DNA of 64,000 nt from Haloechinothrix sp033042135 (GCF_033042135.1 NZ_WBXM01000003.1:392911-456910); one strand, 5' to 3'; counted from the stretch's first letter, positions 1 through 8,413 are shown. A program made the numbers and translations. The notes: generated by a model not told the origin, from the sequence alone.

Positions 1-183
1 CTACCTACCGACTTCACCCGCGCCCGCACCGCCATGCTCGTCGACCTCGCCTACGCCCACGCCGCCGCAGGCGATGCCAGCACCGCGCGCGACTACGCCC
101 GGCAAGCCCGCAGGCTAGCCAGCCAGATCACCTCCGACCGGCAACTACGCCGACTCGGAAGCCTCATCCTGCCCACCCGCTAG
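1..183 (+). CDS. C-terminal fragment of an HTH/TPR-type regulator
   Basis: The window opens inside a reading frame that runs from base 1 to a TAG at 181-183 (60 codons). The peptide reads LPTDFTRARTAMLVDLAYAH, then a helical Ala/Arg-rich stretch ending in LRRLGSLILPTR. This resembles the C-terminal tetratricopeptide-like helices of actinobacterial XRE-family regulators, which end in a very similar RTAMLVDLAYAHAAAGD...ARQARRLASQI pattern. The DNA-binding N-terminus lies outside the window, so the family call rests on the tail alone. Its last 39 bases overlap the convergent NUDIX gene. It probably belongs to the integrated element that ends at tRNA-Leu. Confidence 0.6.
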   Translation, partial: LPTDFTRARTAMLVDLAYAHAAAGDASTARDYARQARRLASQITSDRQLRRLGSLILPTR

Positions 184-726
184 GCCACGCGTAGCGCAGT
201 AGTACAGCAGCGGCACCAACGCCCCCGACCCCAGCAACTCCTGCCGCCGCGCCAGCTCCGGCACCCGGCGCAACGGCACCCACTCCAGCGTGCCGACCTC
301 CTCAGTATCGGTTGGCTCACCCACCCGCTCAGCCCCCCGCCACAGGAACACATCCACCGGTGCGGTCACCTGCCCCGGCAACGGCTCAAAGCTGATCAAA
401 TGATCGGGCTCTCCCAACGGGCGCCAGCCGCTCTCCTCAGCCGCCTCACGAGCCGCCGTAGCCGCAGGTTCCTCACCATCCTCGACAAGCCCCCCGAGCA
501 GCTCATACCCCCACTGGCCCGTGACGAAGCGGTACCGCCACAGCATCAACGCCCGGTTGTGCTCATCCACCACCAGCGCGATCGCGATCCGGTGCAGGTG
601 AACAACGTGATACTCCCACCGCTGCCCATTCGGCGCCTGCACATCAGTCAAGCCCAACCGAACCCAACGGCTGTCATAGATCGACCGCTCACCGAACGTC
701 TGCCAGGAGGCCTGTTCCTCAGTCAC
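145..726 (-). CDS. NUDIX hydrolase
   Basis: Predicted hydrolase of a nucleoside diphosphate linked to another moiety; the substrate cannot be told. A complete NUDIX box is visible, GLVEDGEEPAATAAREAAEE followed by SGW (G-x5-E-x7-REUxEExGU), at about residues 80-102 of 193. The fold resembles ADP-ribose pyrophosphatase-type NUDIX proteins. I chose the GTG at 726 because a TACCCT hexamer lies 7 nt upstream, a leaderless arrangement; an in-frame TTG at 747 is an alternative with no well-spaced Shine-Dalgarno. The gene lies directly downstream of the integrase on the same strand. NUDIX genes are common cargo of actinomycete integrative elements, which fits the context. Confidence 0.88.
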   Translation of the reverse strand: MTEEQASWQTFGERSIYDSRWVRLGLTDVQAPNGQRWEYHVVHLHRIAIALVVDEHNRALMLWRYRFVTGQWGYELLGGLVEDGEEPAATAAREAAEESGWRPLGEPDHLISFEPLPGQVTAPVDVFLWRGAERVGEPTDTEEVGTLEWVPLRRVPELARRQELLGSGALVPLLYYCATRGLAGGQDEASESA

Positions 727-733
727 GAGGGTC

Positions 734-739
734 AGGGTA
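734..739 (-). promoter_or_regulatory. -10 hexamer of the NUDIX gene (leaderless)
   Basis: TACCCT on the minus strand, 7 nt before the GTG at 726. No Shine-Dalgarno is seen. It would let the NUDIX gene be transcribed independently of the integrase. Confidence 0.4.
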
Positions 740-781
740 CGGGGCAACGCCAGGCTGACTTTGCTCCCTCACTTCATACAA

Positions 782-2038
782 CTAGCTCGATCGTTTGGGC
801 ATGCGAGAGCCGAGGATCTCGGCGGCTTTTCGGTCGCTAGCAGCGACCCAAGCGGCATAGACGCGCAGCGTCGTGGCGCCACCTCCGCCGTGCCCGAGGC
901 GCCCGGACACAGTCGGCAGATCAACGCCAGCCGTCAGCAACTCGGTCGCCGAGTAATGCCGCAGCGCGTGTATGTGGGTATCCACGCCCACGCGGCGCGC
1001 CATGGTGCGGTAGCGGGCGCTCACGGCGTTGGGGGAGTAGGGCTCCGAGTGGTCCGGCGTCTTGCTGCCGCTGAAGACGAACAGCTCGTCGCTGAAGTTC
1101 TTACCGAGCGCTTCGACACGCGTTTTCACCCGCGCCTTGTGTTCCCTGAGCAGGGTGATGGTCTCGCTGTCGAGTGCGATGCGGCGGTTCTGGTGGGTCT
1201 TGGTGTCCTTCTCTTTACCCAGCACCCAGTTGCGGCGTAGATCGATCACCTCGCCGTCGAAGTCGATACAGGAGAAGCGCAGACCACACAGTTCGCCCCG
1301 GCGCATGCCGGTGGCCATGACAAGCCACACGAGGGTTCCCCAGTCGTCGTCCATGGTGAAGGCTTCCTCGGCGAGCCGGGCGGCTTCCGCCGGGGTGGGC
1401 GGGTCCGGTGATGGCGGCTTCGGCTTCGGTCGGCGCGCGGCGCGTGCCGGGTTGTTCGCGATCCAGCCCCACCGCTCGGCGGCGGACAGGGTGCCGCTGA
1501 TGATGGCGTGAAGCTGGCGGATGGTCGATGCCGACATGGGGCGGCAGCGGTGAGCCACACACCCGCTCTCGGTGCAGTCGTGGTCCGCGTCGCGCGCCTG
1601 GTGTTTCTCGATGAACGGCTTGTCGTCACAGCGCGAACGGCAGCGCCGCAGCTCGGTGTAGAAGCCTTCCAGCGTGCGTGCGTCGATGTTCTTGGCAGGC
1701 ACCGAACCGAGGACCGGTCGGATGGTGCGCTCAATGTAGCCCACGTATGTATTGCGGGTGCTGTCCTCGATCTCTGTCACCCGTAGCCACTCGTCGAGCG
1801 CGTAGCCCAGGGTGACAGAGGAGGCCGCCGCCCGCTGATTGGCGACCCGGTCCTGGAACTCGGCGAGCTTGTCCTCCGCCCTGCGCCAGGCCGCCTTGTC
1901 GGTGCCCTTGATCGTCTCCGAGAGATACGTATCCTTGCTGGTCACAGGGTCACGCCCGGCGTACAGGCGGACCTGGAGGGAGCCTCCCCGTTGACGGATG
2001 TTCCCCCTCGTTCGACCAACACGACTAGCCCTGGCCAT
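782..2038 (-). CDS. int: Tyrosine site-specific integrase
   Basis: 418-residue phage-type tyrosine recombinase. N-terminal arm-binding and SAM-like core-binding regions span about residues 15-200, with an unusual Cys/His-rich insert near 130-165 (RSRCDD, HDCTESGCVAHRC). The catalytic domain carries the first Arg in TGMRRGEL, a Lys in DTKTHQNRR, HALRH, LGHGGGG and the nucleophile Tyr in LRVYAAW. All residues needed for catalysis are present, so the enzyme looks functional. The start ATG at 2038 lies 88 bp from the 3' end of tRNA-Leu(CAA), placing the attachment site just upstream. The element therefore extends toward and beyond base 1. No excisionase is visible nearby. Confidence 0.95.
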   Translation of the reverse strand: MARASRVGRTRGNIRQRGGSLQVRLYAGRDPVTSKDTYLSETIKGTDKAAWRRAEDKLAEFQDRVANQRAAASSVTLGYALDEWLRVTEIEDSTRNTYVGYIERTIRPVLGSVPAKNIDARTLEGFYTELRRCRSRCDDKPFIEKHQARDADHDCTESGCVAHRCRPMSASTIRQLHAIISGTLSAAERWGWIANNPARAARRPKPKPPSPDPPTPAEAARLAEEAFTMDDDWGTLVWLVMATGMRRGELCGLRFSCIDFDGEVIDLRRNWVLGKEKDTKTHQNRRIALDSETITLLREHKARVKTRVEALGKNFSDELFVFSGSKTPDHSEPYSPNAVSARYRTMARRVGVDTHIHALRHYSATELLTAGVDLPTVSGRLGHGGGGATTLRVYAAWVAASDRKAAEILGSRMPKRSS

Positions 2039-2053
2039 GGTGTCCAGCCTAGC

Positions 2054-2074
2054 TCATGGACACAGTCATGGACA
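2054..2074. repeat. Two direct TCATGGACA repeats between int and the tRNA
   Basis: TCATGGACA occurs at 2054-2062 and 2066-2074, and the reverse-orientation core TGTCCA sits at 2041-2046. The repeats lie between the integrase start and the tRNA 3' end, where tyrosine integrases commonly have arm-type binding sites. That role is an inference from position. Confidence 0.4.
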
Positions 2075-2125
2075 GGGCTTGCGCCTGTTGATCTCTCTTC
2101 GGTTGTTGGCCCAGGTCAGGCCCTG

Positions 2126-2199
2126 TGCCCCCGGTGCGACTCGAACGCACACTACACGGATTTTGAGTCCGCCGCCTCTGCCGATTGGGCTACGGGGGC
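2126..2199 (-). tRNA. tRNA-Leu (anticodon CAA)
   Basis: A complete 74-nt cloverleaf on the minus strand: 7-bp acceptor stem (GCCCCCG with CGGGGGC), short D stem, anticodon loop CTCAAAA with anticodon CAA reading UUG, a 5-nt variable region, T stem GTGCG/CGCAC with loop TTCGAGT, discriminator A. CCA is not encoded. The short variable region is unlike class II leucine tRNAs; I recall the same short form for the CAA isoacceptor of other actinobacteria. The 3' half is the probable attachment site of the adjacent integrase. The gene appears intact. Confidence 0.93.
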
Positions 2200-2367
2200 G
2201 ATGATCCAACTCTACGGCATGGCTCGCGGTGCTAGTACTCCAGGTCGGTTACGGGTGAGCCGCGAGTCACGCATGTTGCGAGCAGGCTTCCGCCGCCAGC
2301 TCCTACCCCCGGTAGGCTGTCGCAACAACCCAGATCGACCCCATCCACGTTTGCAGGAGGACTTCCG

Positions 2368-2961
2368 GTGACGGAATCGACCGCCGAAGCCCAGCGGCGA
2401 GTGCTCGTCGCCGAGGATGAGGCCCTGATCCGCCTCGACCTGGTCGAGATGTTGCGGGAGGAGGGCTACACGGTCGTCGGCGAGGCCTCCGACGGAGAGG
2501 AAGCCATTGCGCTGGCCACCGAGCTCAAGCCGGACTTGGTGATCCTGGACGTCAAGATGCCGAAGATGGACGGCATCGAGGCCGCATCGAAGATCACCGG
2601 GGATCGGATCGCGCCGGTGGTGATCCTGACGGCCTTCAGCCAGCGCGACCTCATTTCGCGTGCGCGCGAGGCGGGTACGATGGCCTACCTCGTCAAGCCG
2701 TTCGCCAAGCGTGAACTAGTGCCGGCCGTGGAGCTGGCGGTCAGCAGGTTCGCCGAGCTGCAGGCGCTGGAGGCCGAGGTAGAGGGGTTGAACGAGAAGC
2801 TGGAAACGCGCAAGCTCGTCGACCGGGCCAAAGGGTTGTTGATGACGGAGCAGAGCCTCAGCGAGCCCGAGGCGTTCCGCTGGCTCCAGCGCACTGCCAT
2901 GGATCGCCGGACGACGATGAAGGAGATCGCCCAGGCGGTGGTGGACGGTATCGGGAAGTAG
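2368..2961 (+). CDS. pdtaR: ANTAR-domain response regulator PdtaR
   Basis: 197 residues. The receiver domain (about 10-125) has acidic residues in LVAEDE, phospho-acceptor Asp61 in VILDVKMPKMDG, Thr in VILTAFS and the conserved Lys in AYLVKPF. A C-terminal ANTAR RNA-binding domain (about 137-192; RKLVDRAKGLLM, SEPEAFRWLQRTAMDRR) follows. It is the orthologue of M. tuberculosis Rv1626, the partner of sensor kinase PdtaS, which acts by binding terminator/antiterminator RNA hairpins. The GTG start has AGGAGG 7 nt upstream. The kinase gene is not in the window. Its position next to polA/rpsA matches the mycobacterial order. Confidence 0.95.
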   Translation: MTESTAEAQRRVLVAEDEALIRLDLVEMLREEGYTVVGEASDGEEAIALATELKPDLVILDVKMPKMDGIEAASKITGDRIAPVVILTAFSQRDLISRAREAGTMAYLVKPFAKRELVPAVELAVSRFAELQALEAEVEGLNEKLETRKLVDRAKGLLMTEQSLSEPEAFRWLQRTAMDRRTTMKEIAQAVVDGIGK

Positions 2962-3127
2962 CCGGTGGCTGATGCACGCGGTTCGATCACGATGTGAAAA
3001 CGGCCAGTGAACAACTCTGGGCAACACGGCGTGCTACGGCTACGTTCAGTCGCCGGAGAATGCCACTCTTCGTGCGACGGTGTGATCCGCTGGCGTACGG
3101 CTGAGGAAGGAAGACAGGGAAACCCTG

Positions 3128-4342
3128 GTGAAACCACGGAGTGTTATCGCGCGAGCGCTTGCCGTGCTGGCGTTTCTCGCGCTGTTCATACTGGCGCCGG
3201 GCACGGCACTGGCCGCCACGGGCGACCCGGCCGAACCCGGCGTCGCCGACACGAGTCAGGTAACGGAGTCCGCACCTGCCGAACGGGTCGATGTGGTGGC
3301 CCGGGGCGGCCCAGCCGACGTCGAACTGCTCGCAGCGGGAGGGGAACGCGAGGCCTCGATCCTCGCGCAGGAGCCCGATGATCCGGTCGACGATCCCCCT
3401 GCGGGCACCGAGGACGAGATCGACGAACCCGCGCCGCCGGTAGGCGCACCGTTCCAGGAACGGCTGGCCCAGACGTTACTCACCGGGCTCCAGTACGGCG
3501 GCATCATCGCGATCTGCGCCGTCGGGCTGTCGCTGGTCTTCGGCACCACACGCCTGATCAACTTCGCCCACGGTGAGCTGGTCACGTTCGGCATGGTGGT
3601 CGCGTTCTTCTTCAACGCGGCGGTGATCGGCCCAGGTCTGCACATCATCCCGGCGACCGTGCTGGCGGTCATCGTGGGTGCGTTGCTCGGCGCTGGGCTG
3701 GATCGCGGATTGTGGCGTCCGTTGCGGATGCGCGGCGTCGGCCGGATCAACATGTTCATCATCTCGATCGGGCTCGCGTTGCTGATCCGGCATCTCATAC
3801 TGATCGTGTACGGCTCTCGTCCGGGGAACTACACCGACTATCAGGTGCAGCCGGTCATCAACTGGTGGTGGTTCTCCGCGACGCCACGCGGTCTCTGGGT
3901 GCTCGGCCTGTCGGTGATCGTGTTGCTCGCTGTGGCGCTCATGCTGGAACGGACCCGCGTGGGCACCGCGATCCGGGCGGTCGCCGACAACCGCGACCTC
4001 GCCGCTTCCTCCGGGATCAACGTCAACTACGTGATCATGGTGGTCTGGATGTTGGCAGGCGGGCTCACCGCCTTCGGTGGTGTGATGTTCGGGCTGACCC
4101 AGGTGGTCGCCTGGGACATGGGCTTCCGCCTGCTGCTGCTGATGTTCGCCGCAATCATCCTTGGAGGCCTGGGTAAGCCGTACGGCGCGATGGTGGGTGG
4201 ATTCGCCGTTGGCGTCGTCGCCCACGTGTCGACCCTCTGGTTCCCGGCGGAGCTGCAGAACATGTGGGCCATGCTGGTGCTGATCGTCGTGTTGATCGTC
4301 CGGCCGCAGGGCGTCCTCGGCCGCAAGGAAAGGGTCGGGTGA
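3128..4342 (+). CDS. livH: Branched-chain amino-acid ABC transporter permease LivH, with exported N-terminal extension
   Basis: 404 residues, about 100 longer than typical LivH. The C-terminal ~300 residues are a normal permease with the motifs TRLINFAHGELVTFG and AIRAVADN and eight or so hydrophobic segments. The N-terminus is odd: a classical signal sequence (about 1-30, hydrophobic LAVLAFLALFILAPG then TALAATGD) followed by about 80 residues rich in Asp, Glu and Pro before the first permease helix. This would place an acidic tail outside the membrane. The GTG start is preceded by AGGGA. First gene of livHMGF; it pairs with LivM to form the channel. Confidence 0.92.
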   Translation: MKPRSVIARALAVLAFLALFILAPGTALAATGDPAEPGVADTSQVTESAPAERVDVVARGGPADVELLAAGGEREASILAQEPDDPVDDPPAGTEDEIDEPAPPVGAPFQERLAQTLLTGLQYGGIIAICAVGLSLVFGTTRLINFAHGELVTFGMVVAFFFNAAVIGPGLHIIPATVLAVIVGALLGAGLDRGLWRPLRMRGVGRINMFIISIGLALLIRHLILIVYGSRPGNYTDYQVQPVINWWWFSATPRGLWVLGLSVIVLLAVALMLERTRVGTAIRAVADNRDLAASSGINVNYVIMVVWMLAGGLTAFGGVMFGLTQVVAWDMGFRLLLLMFAAIILGGLGKPYGAMVGGFAVGVVAHVSTLWFPAELQNMWAMLVLIVVLIVRPQGVLGRKERVG

Positions 4343-4352
4343 GGGGGCCGAT

Positions 4353-5342
4353 ATGAACTTCGAACTGATCCTCGCCAACGGCCTGCACGGTGCGCTGGGC
4401 GCAACAGCGATCGCGTTCATCCTCGCGGCGATCGGCTTGAACATCCACTTCGGCTATACGGGCCTGCTCAACTTCGGGCAGGTCGGATTCATGCTCGTCG
4501 GCGCCTACGGCGCCGCGGTATCGGTGGAGTTCGGACTGTCGCTATGGTTGGGCATCCTCGTCGGTATCGCCTGCGCTGTGGTGCTCGCGTTGATACTGGG
4601 TATACCGGCCCTGCGGCTGCGTGCTGATTATCTCGCGATATCCACCATCGCGGCGGGCGAGGCTCTCCGGTTGTTCTACAGATCCGACGCCGCGGAACCG
4701 GTCACCGGCGGTGTCTTCGGGCTGACCGGCGTCGGCAGAGACTTCTACGACCTCAACCCGATCCCACGGGGTAGCTACGACTTCGGCGTGATCGAGATGA
4801 CCTCGCGCGAGGTTTGGACCAGGAGTGTGGGTTGGGGCCTGGTACTGCTGGCCGTGATCCTGGTTTACTTCCTCATCCACAGTCCCTGGGGCCGGGTGCT
4901 GCGATCCATCAGGGAGGACGAGGACGCCGCGCGCAGCCTCGGCAAGAACGTCTACGCCTACAAGCTGCAGAGCCTGGTACTCGGAGGCGTGATCGGCTCC
5001 ATCGGCGGGATCCTGTGGGTGGTCCACCGACAGTCGGTCACCCCTGATGGGTTCGATCCCGTGGTCACCTTCTTCCTCTACACCATGCTGGTGCTCGGCG
5101 GCGCGGGTCGCGTGCTCGGCCCGGTGATCGGAGGATTGCTGTTCTGGTTCATCCTGCGGTCCTTCGAGACGTTCCTCGACGAGGCCATGCGCGCTGGCTA
5201 CATCCCGGCGGCGATCATGGAACCTGCGGATATCGGCGCGGCACGGTACGTCATTGTCGGTATCGGGTTGCTGTTGTTGATGGTGTACCGGCCGCAGGGC
5301 ATCCTGGGTAAGAGGAAAGAGATGGTGCTCGATGTCCGATGA
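4353..5342 (+). CDS. livM: Branched-chain amino-acid ABC transporter permease LivM
   Basis: 329-residue integral membrane protein of the LivM family, second permease of the system. Visible family features are LNIHFGYTGLLNFGQVGFM near the start, the cytoplasmic coupling motif RSIREDEDAARSLGKNVYAYK (about 190-212) and the C-terminal VYRPQGILG. Eight or more hydrophobic segments. It starts 10 nt after livH behind GAGGGGG and its end overlaps the start of livG by 11 nt, so the four liv genes are very likely cotranscribed and translationally coupled. Confidence 0.93.
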   Translation: MNFELILANGLHGALGATAIAFILAAIGLNIHFGYTGLLNFGQVGFMLVGAYGAAVSVEFGLSLWLGILVGIACAVVLALILGIPALRLRADYLAISTIAAGEALRLFYRSDAAEPVTGGVFGLTGVGRDFYDLNPIPRGSYDFGVIEMTSREVWTRSVGWGLVLLAVILVYFLIHSPWGRVLRSIREDEDAARSLGKNVYAYKLQSLVLGGVIGSIGGILWVVHRQSVTPDGFDPVVTFFLYTMLVLGGAGRVLGPVIGGLLFWFILRSFETFLDEAMRAGYIPAAIMEPADIGAARYVIVGIGLLLLMVYRPQGILGKRKEMVLDVR

Positions 5343-6192
5343 CACGACCGCGTACACGCCGCTCGCGGACGTCGCCGCCGAGCCCGGTGTCGCCAAGCCG
5401 GACCCGCTGCTGAAGGTCGACGACGTCACCCGCGCCTTCGGTGGACTCATGGCCGTCGACGTGAGCCACCTCGAAGTGCAGCGCGGCGCCATCACCGCAC
5501 TGATCGGTCCGAACGGTGCCGGGAAGAGCACCCTGTTCAACGTCCTCACCGGGTTCGACCGGCCCGGTTCGGGGCGCTGGTGGTTCGACGGCAAGAAGAT
5601 GGCGCACATGCCCGCCTACCGGGTGGCGCGGCACGGCCTGGTACGCACGTTCCAGCTCACCAAGGCACTGTCACGGCTGACGGTGCTGGAGAACCTGCAG
5701 CTCGCCGCGACCGGCCAGCGAGGCGAGGCGATCACGGCGGCGGTGTTCCGGCCGCTATGGTCCCGGCAGGAACGCGCCATCCGGCACAGGGCCGACGAAC
5801 TCTTGGAGCGGTTCCGGCTGGACCACCTGCGCGACGAGTTCGCGGGCACCCTCTCCGGCGGGCAGCGCAAACTGCTCGAACTGGCCCGTGCCCTGATGGT
5901 GCAGCCCACCATGGTGATGCTGGACGAGCCGATGGCCGGAGTGAACCCGGCACTGACCCAGTCACTGCTCGAACACATCGTCAAGCTCCGTGACGAGGAA
6001 GGCCTGACGGTGTGCTTCGTCGAGCACGATATGGATGCGGTGATGGGAATCAGCGACTGGGTGGTCTGCCTCGCGGAGGGCCAGGTGATCGCCGAAGGGC
6101 CGCCACAGAGCATCGGCACCAACCCCGCTGTGATCGACGCCTACCTGGGTAAGCAGCACGGCACACCGCCCGCGGAGGAGCTGACGTCATGA
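5332..6192 (+). CDS. livG: Branched-chain amino-acid ABC transporter ATPase LivG
   Basis: 286-residue cytoplasmic ATPase. Walker A GPNGAGKST (about residues 62-70), a LivG-type Q-loop region FQLTKALSRLTVLENL, signature LSGGQRK, Walker B MVMLDEPMAGVNP and the switch His in CFVEHDMD are all present. The first ~25 residues are a nonconserved tail. It overlaps livM by 11 nt and livF by 4 nt (ATGA). It energizes the LivHM channel together with LivF. Confidence 0.94.
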   Translation: MSDDTTAYTPLADVAAEPGVAKPDPLLKVDDVTRAFGGLMAVDVSHLEVQRGAITALIGPNGAGKSTLFNVLTGFDRPGSGRWWFDGKKMAHMPAYRVARHGLVRTFQLTKALSRLTVLENLQLAATGQRGEAITAAVFRPLWSRQERAIRHRADELLERFRLDHLRDEFAGTLSGGQRKLLELARALMVQPTMVMLDEPMAGVNPALTQSLLEHIVKLRDEEGLTVCFVEHDMDAVMGISDWVVCLAEGQVIAEGPPQSIGTNPAVIDAYLGKQHGTPPAEELTS

Positions 6193-6983
6193 GTACAGAC
6201 GACACACCGCAGCAGGACAACGTCGAGGGCGCCGAACCGCGGGCCGGTGAGCCGGGTGACGACGTTATTTTGCACGCCGAGAACATCGTTGCGGGTTACG
6301 TTCCCGAGGTCAACGTGTTGACCGGGTGCAGCCTGACCCTCGGCCAGGGTGAGCTGGTCGGGGTGATCGGCCCCAACGGCGCGGGCAAGTCGACGCTGAT
6401 CAAGGCCATGTTCGGCCTCGTGCCGATCAGGGACGGCACAGTCACCTACTACGGCTCCGACATCACCAAGGCGCAGCCGCACAAGCTGGTGGCGAGGGGA
6501 ATCGGTTACGTGCCGCAACGGGAGAACGTCTTCGCCGCGTTGACCGTGGAGGAGAACCTGCGGATGGGTACGTTCCTCAAGCCCAAGGAGTTCGATCGCC
6601 GGTTCGAAAAGGTCGCGTCGTTGTTCGGCAGGCTCGCCGAGCGCCGTAAGCAGCGCGCTGGCTCGCTTTCCGGCGGTGAGCGCCAGATGCTCGCCATGGG
6701 TCGCACCCTGATGTCCGAGCCGGAGGTGCTGTTCCTCGACGAGCCCTCCGCCGGCCTGTCACCGATCTACCAGGATCAGGTGTTCGAGCAGGTACAGCAG
6801 GTCAACGACGCCGGGGTGTCCATTGTCATGGTGGAGCAGAACGCCCGCCGCTGTCTCCAGATCTGCCACCGCGGTTACGTCCTCGACCAAGGACGCAACG
6901 CCTACACGGGCTCGGGTGACCAGCTACTGCACGACCCGAAGGTGATCGAGTATTACCTGGGCACGCTCGCCAAGGTGGACTGA
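6189..6983 (+). CDS. livF: Branched-chain amino-acid ABC transporter ATPase LivF
   Basis: 264-residue ATPase with Walker A GPNGAGKST, Q loop YVPQRENVF, signature LSGGERQ, Walker B VLFLDEPSAGLSP and switch His replaced by the LivF-typical MVEQNARR. About 25 extra N-terminal residues precede the conserved domain. The start codon overlaps the livG stop (ATGA). Last gene of the livHMGF transcript; a strong hairpin follows at 7127-7167. Confidence 0.94.
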   Translation: MSTDDTPQQDNVEGAEPRAGEPGDDVILHAENIVAGYVPEVNVLTGCSLTLGQGELVGVIGPNGAGKSTLIKAMFGLVPIRDGTVTYYGSDITKAQPHKLVARGIGYVPQRENVFAALTVEENLRMGTFLKPKEFDRRFEKVASLFGRLAERRKQRAGSLSGGERQMLAMGRTLMSEPEVLFLDEPSAGLSPIYQDQVFEQVQQVNDAGVSIVMVEQNARRCLQICHRGYVLDQGRNAYTGSGDQLLHDPKVIEYYLGTLAKVD

Positions 6984-7126
6984 GCACCCGCACTAGGCAC
7001 CCGGACCAGGTACGCGTCAGCCGTCGCCGCTGCTTCCCTGCGCGACTGTGGGCGCGCGCGACTGTGGGGCGCGATGAGCGAGGACTGTCGGGTGTGGTGC
7101 GGGTGACTCTGGCCGGGATAGAACAC

Positions 7127-7167
7127 AGGAGTGGGGCCCGACTCGTCAGGAGCCGGGCCCCACTCCT
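7127..7167. terminator. Bidirectional terminator between livF and livK
   Basis: Perfect 14-bp stem: AGGAGTGGGGCCCG (7127-7140) pairs with CGGGCCCCACTCCT (7154-7167) across a 13-nt loop. It sits between the convergent ends of livF and livK and has no T tract, as is common in high-GC actinobacteria. Confidence 0.8.
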
Positions 7168-7180
7168 CCCGCGTTACTGC

Positions 7181-8413
7181 TTACTCGTCCGCTTGGACGT
7201 CGACGCTGTCGATACCGCCCGGGGTGCCCTCATCGTCGACCTCGAAGACACCGATGGTGGCTACGCTCGGCTCACCGACATCGCTGAACTCCAGCGGGCC
7301 GCTGACGCCGTTGTAGTTGATGTCCTCGCCGTCCTCGATCAGCTCGCGGCACTCCTCGAACGAGGTGCACTCGGTGCCGTCCCTGGTCACCCCGATCATC
7401 TCGTCGACGAACACGGTCGGGTCGGTGCTGCCTGCGGCTTCAGCTGCCAGCGCCACGATCGTGACGCAGTCGAAGACCTGCGGCGCGAACTGGAAGCCAT
7501 CCAGGTCAGGAGCGAACTCCTGCAGACGCTCCAGGAACGCTTCGGGCTCCGGCGTGCTCGGCGCGGTGAGCACCATACCCTCGATCGCGCCGGGGTTCGC
7601 CGAGGAAACCAGCTCGCCCAGGTTCGGCTCGTTCAGGCCGTCGGCACCGTACAGGCCGACACCCTCCTCCGGGCTGGCGCCTGCCTCGACCAGGTCACGC
7701 AAGATCTGCGCGCCCTCCTCGAAGCCGACCACCACGACGGCATCCGGGCCTGGGTCGAGCAGGTTGCTCACGACCGGGGAGAAGTCGGTGGTGTCCGGGT
7801 CGTAGGTGTCGGTGGCGACCACTTCGCCACCGCCTTCCTCGACGGCTTCGGCCGTGTTCTCCAGAAGGCCACGGCCGTAGTCGTCGGCGCGGGCAGCCAG
7901 CGAGACGCGCTCGTAGCCGTCCTCGAGGATCCGCTCACCAAGCACTAGGCCCTGTAGGGCGTCGCTGGGCGCAGTCCGGAAGTAGTACTCGTGGGCGGCA
8001 TCGGTGAACGTTGGTGCCGTGTTGGAGCCCGAGCACTGCACCACGCCCGAGTCGTTGACCCGGTCGACGAACGCCAGCGACATGCCGGATGCGGCGGCCC
8101 CGATCAGCGCGTGCGCGCCGCCGCGCAGCACCTCGTCGGCCGCTTCGGAGGCCTGGGCTTCCTCCTCGGTCTCGTCCCTGACGATCGGGTCCGGGAGCTC
8201 CTCGCCGAGCACGCCACCCGCTTCGTTGATGGTGTGCATGGCGTAGCGAAGCGCTTGTTCCTGCGGTGGCCCCAGGAACGCCAAGTCACCGGATTGCGGG
8301 ACGACCTGGCCGATCTGTAAGGCTTCCTCGTCGTCATCGGGGGCGCATGCCGACGCCACCAGCGCGGTGGCGGCGGTCAGCGCCGCGATACGACAGCCTG
8401 TCGAGACTCGCAC
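7181..8413 (-). CDS. livK: Branched-chain amino-acid-type substrate-binding lipoprotein LivK
   Basis: 410 residues, periplasmic-binding-protein family I (Leu/Ile/Val-binding type). The start at GTG 8413 is fixed by AGGAGG 5 nt upstream and by the signal peptide MRVSTGCRIAALTAATALVA ending in the lipobox ASAC, so the mature protein is probably a lipoprotein anchored by that Cys. The mature part starts LQIGQVVPQSGDLAFLGPPQ, the usual first strand of this family. It is convergent with livHMGF and so has its own promoter, but it very likely feeds that transporter. The specific ligand cannot be told from sequence. Confidence 0.92.
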   Translation of the reverse strand: MRVSTGCRIAALTAATALVASACAPDDDEEALQIGQVVPQSGDLAFLGPPQEQALRYAMHTINEAGGVLGEELPDPIVRDETEEEAQASEAADEVLRGGAHALIGAAASGMSLAFVDRVNDSGVVQCSGSNTAPTFTDAAHEYYFRTAPSDALQGLVLGERILEDGYERVSLAARADDYGRGLLENTAEAVEEGGGEVVATDTYDPDTTDFSPVVSNLLDPGPDAVVVVGFEEGAQILRDLVEAGASPEEGVGLYGADGLNEPNLGELVSSANPGAIEGMVLTAPSTPEPEAFLERLQEFAPDLDGFQFAPQVFDCVTIVALAAEAAGSTDPTVFVDEMIGVTRDGTECTSFEECRELIEDGEDINYNGVSGPLEFSDVGEPSVATIGVFEVDDEGTPGGIDSVDVQADE

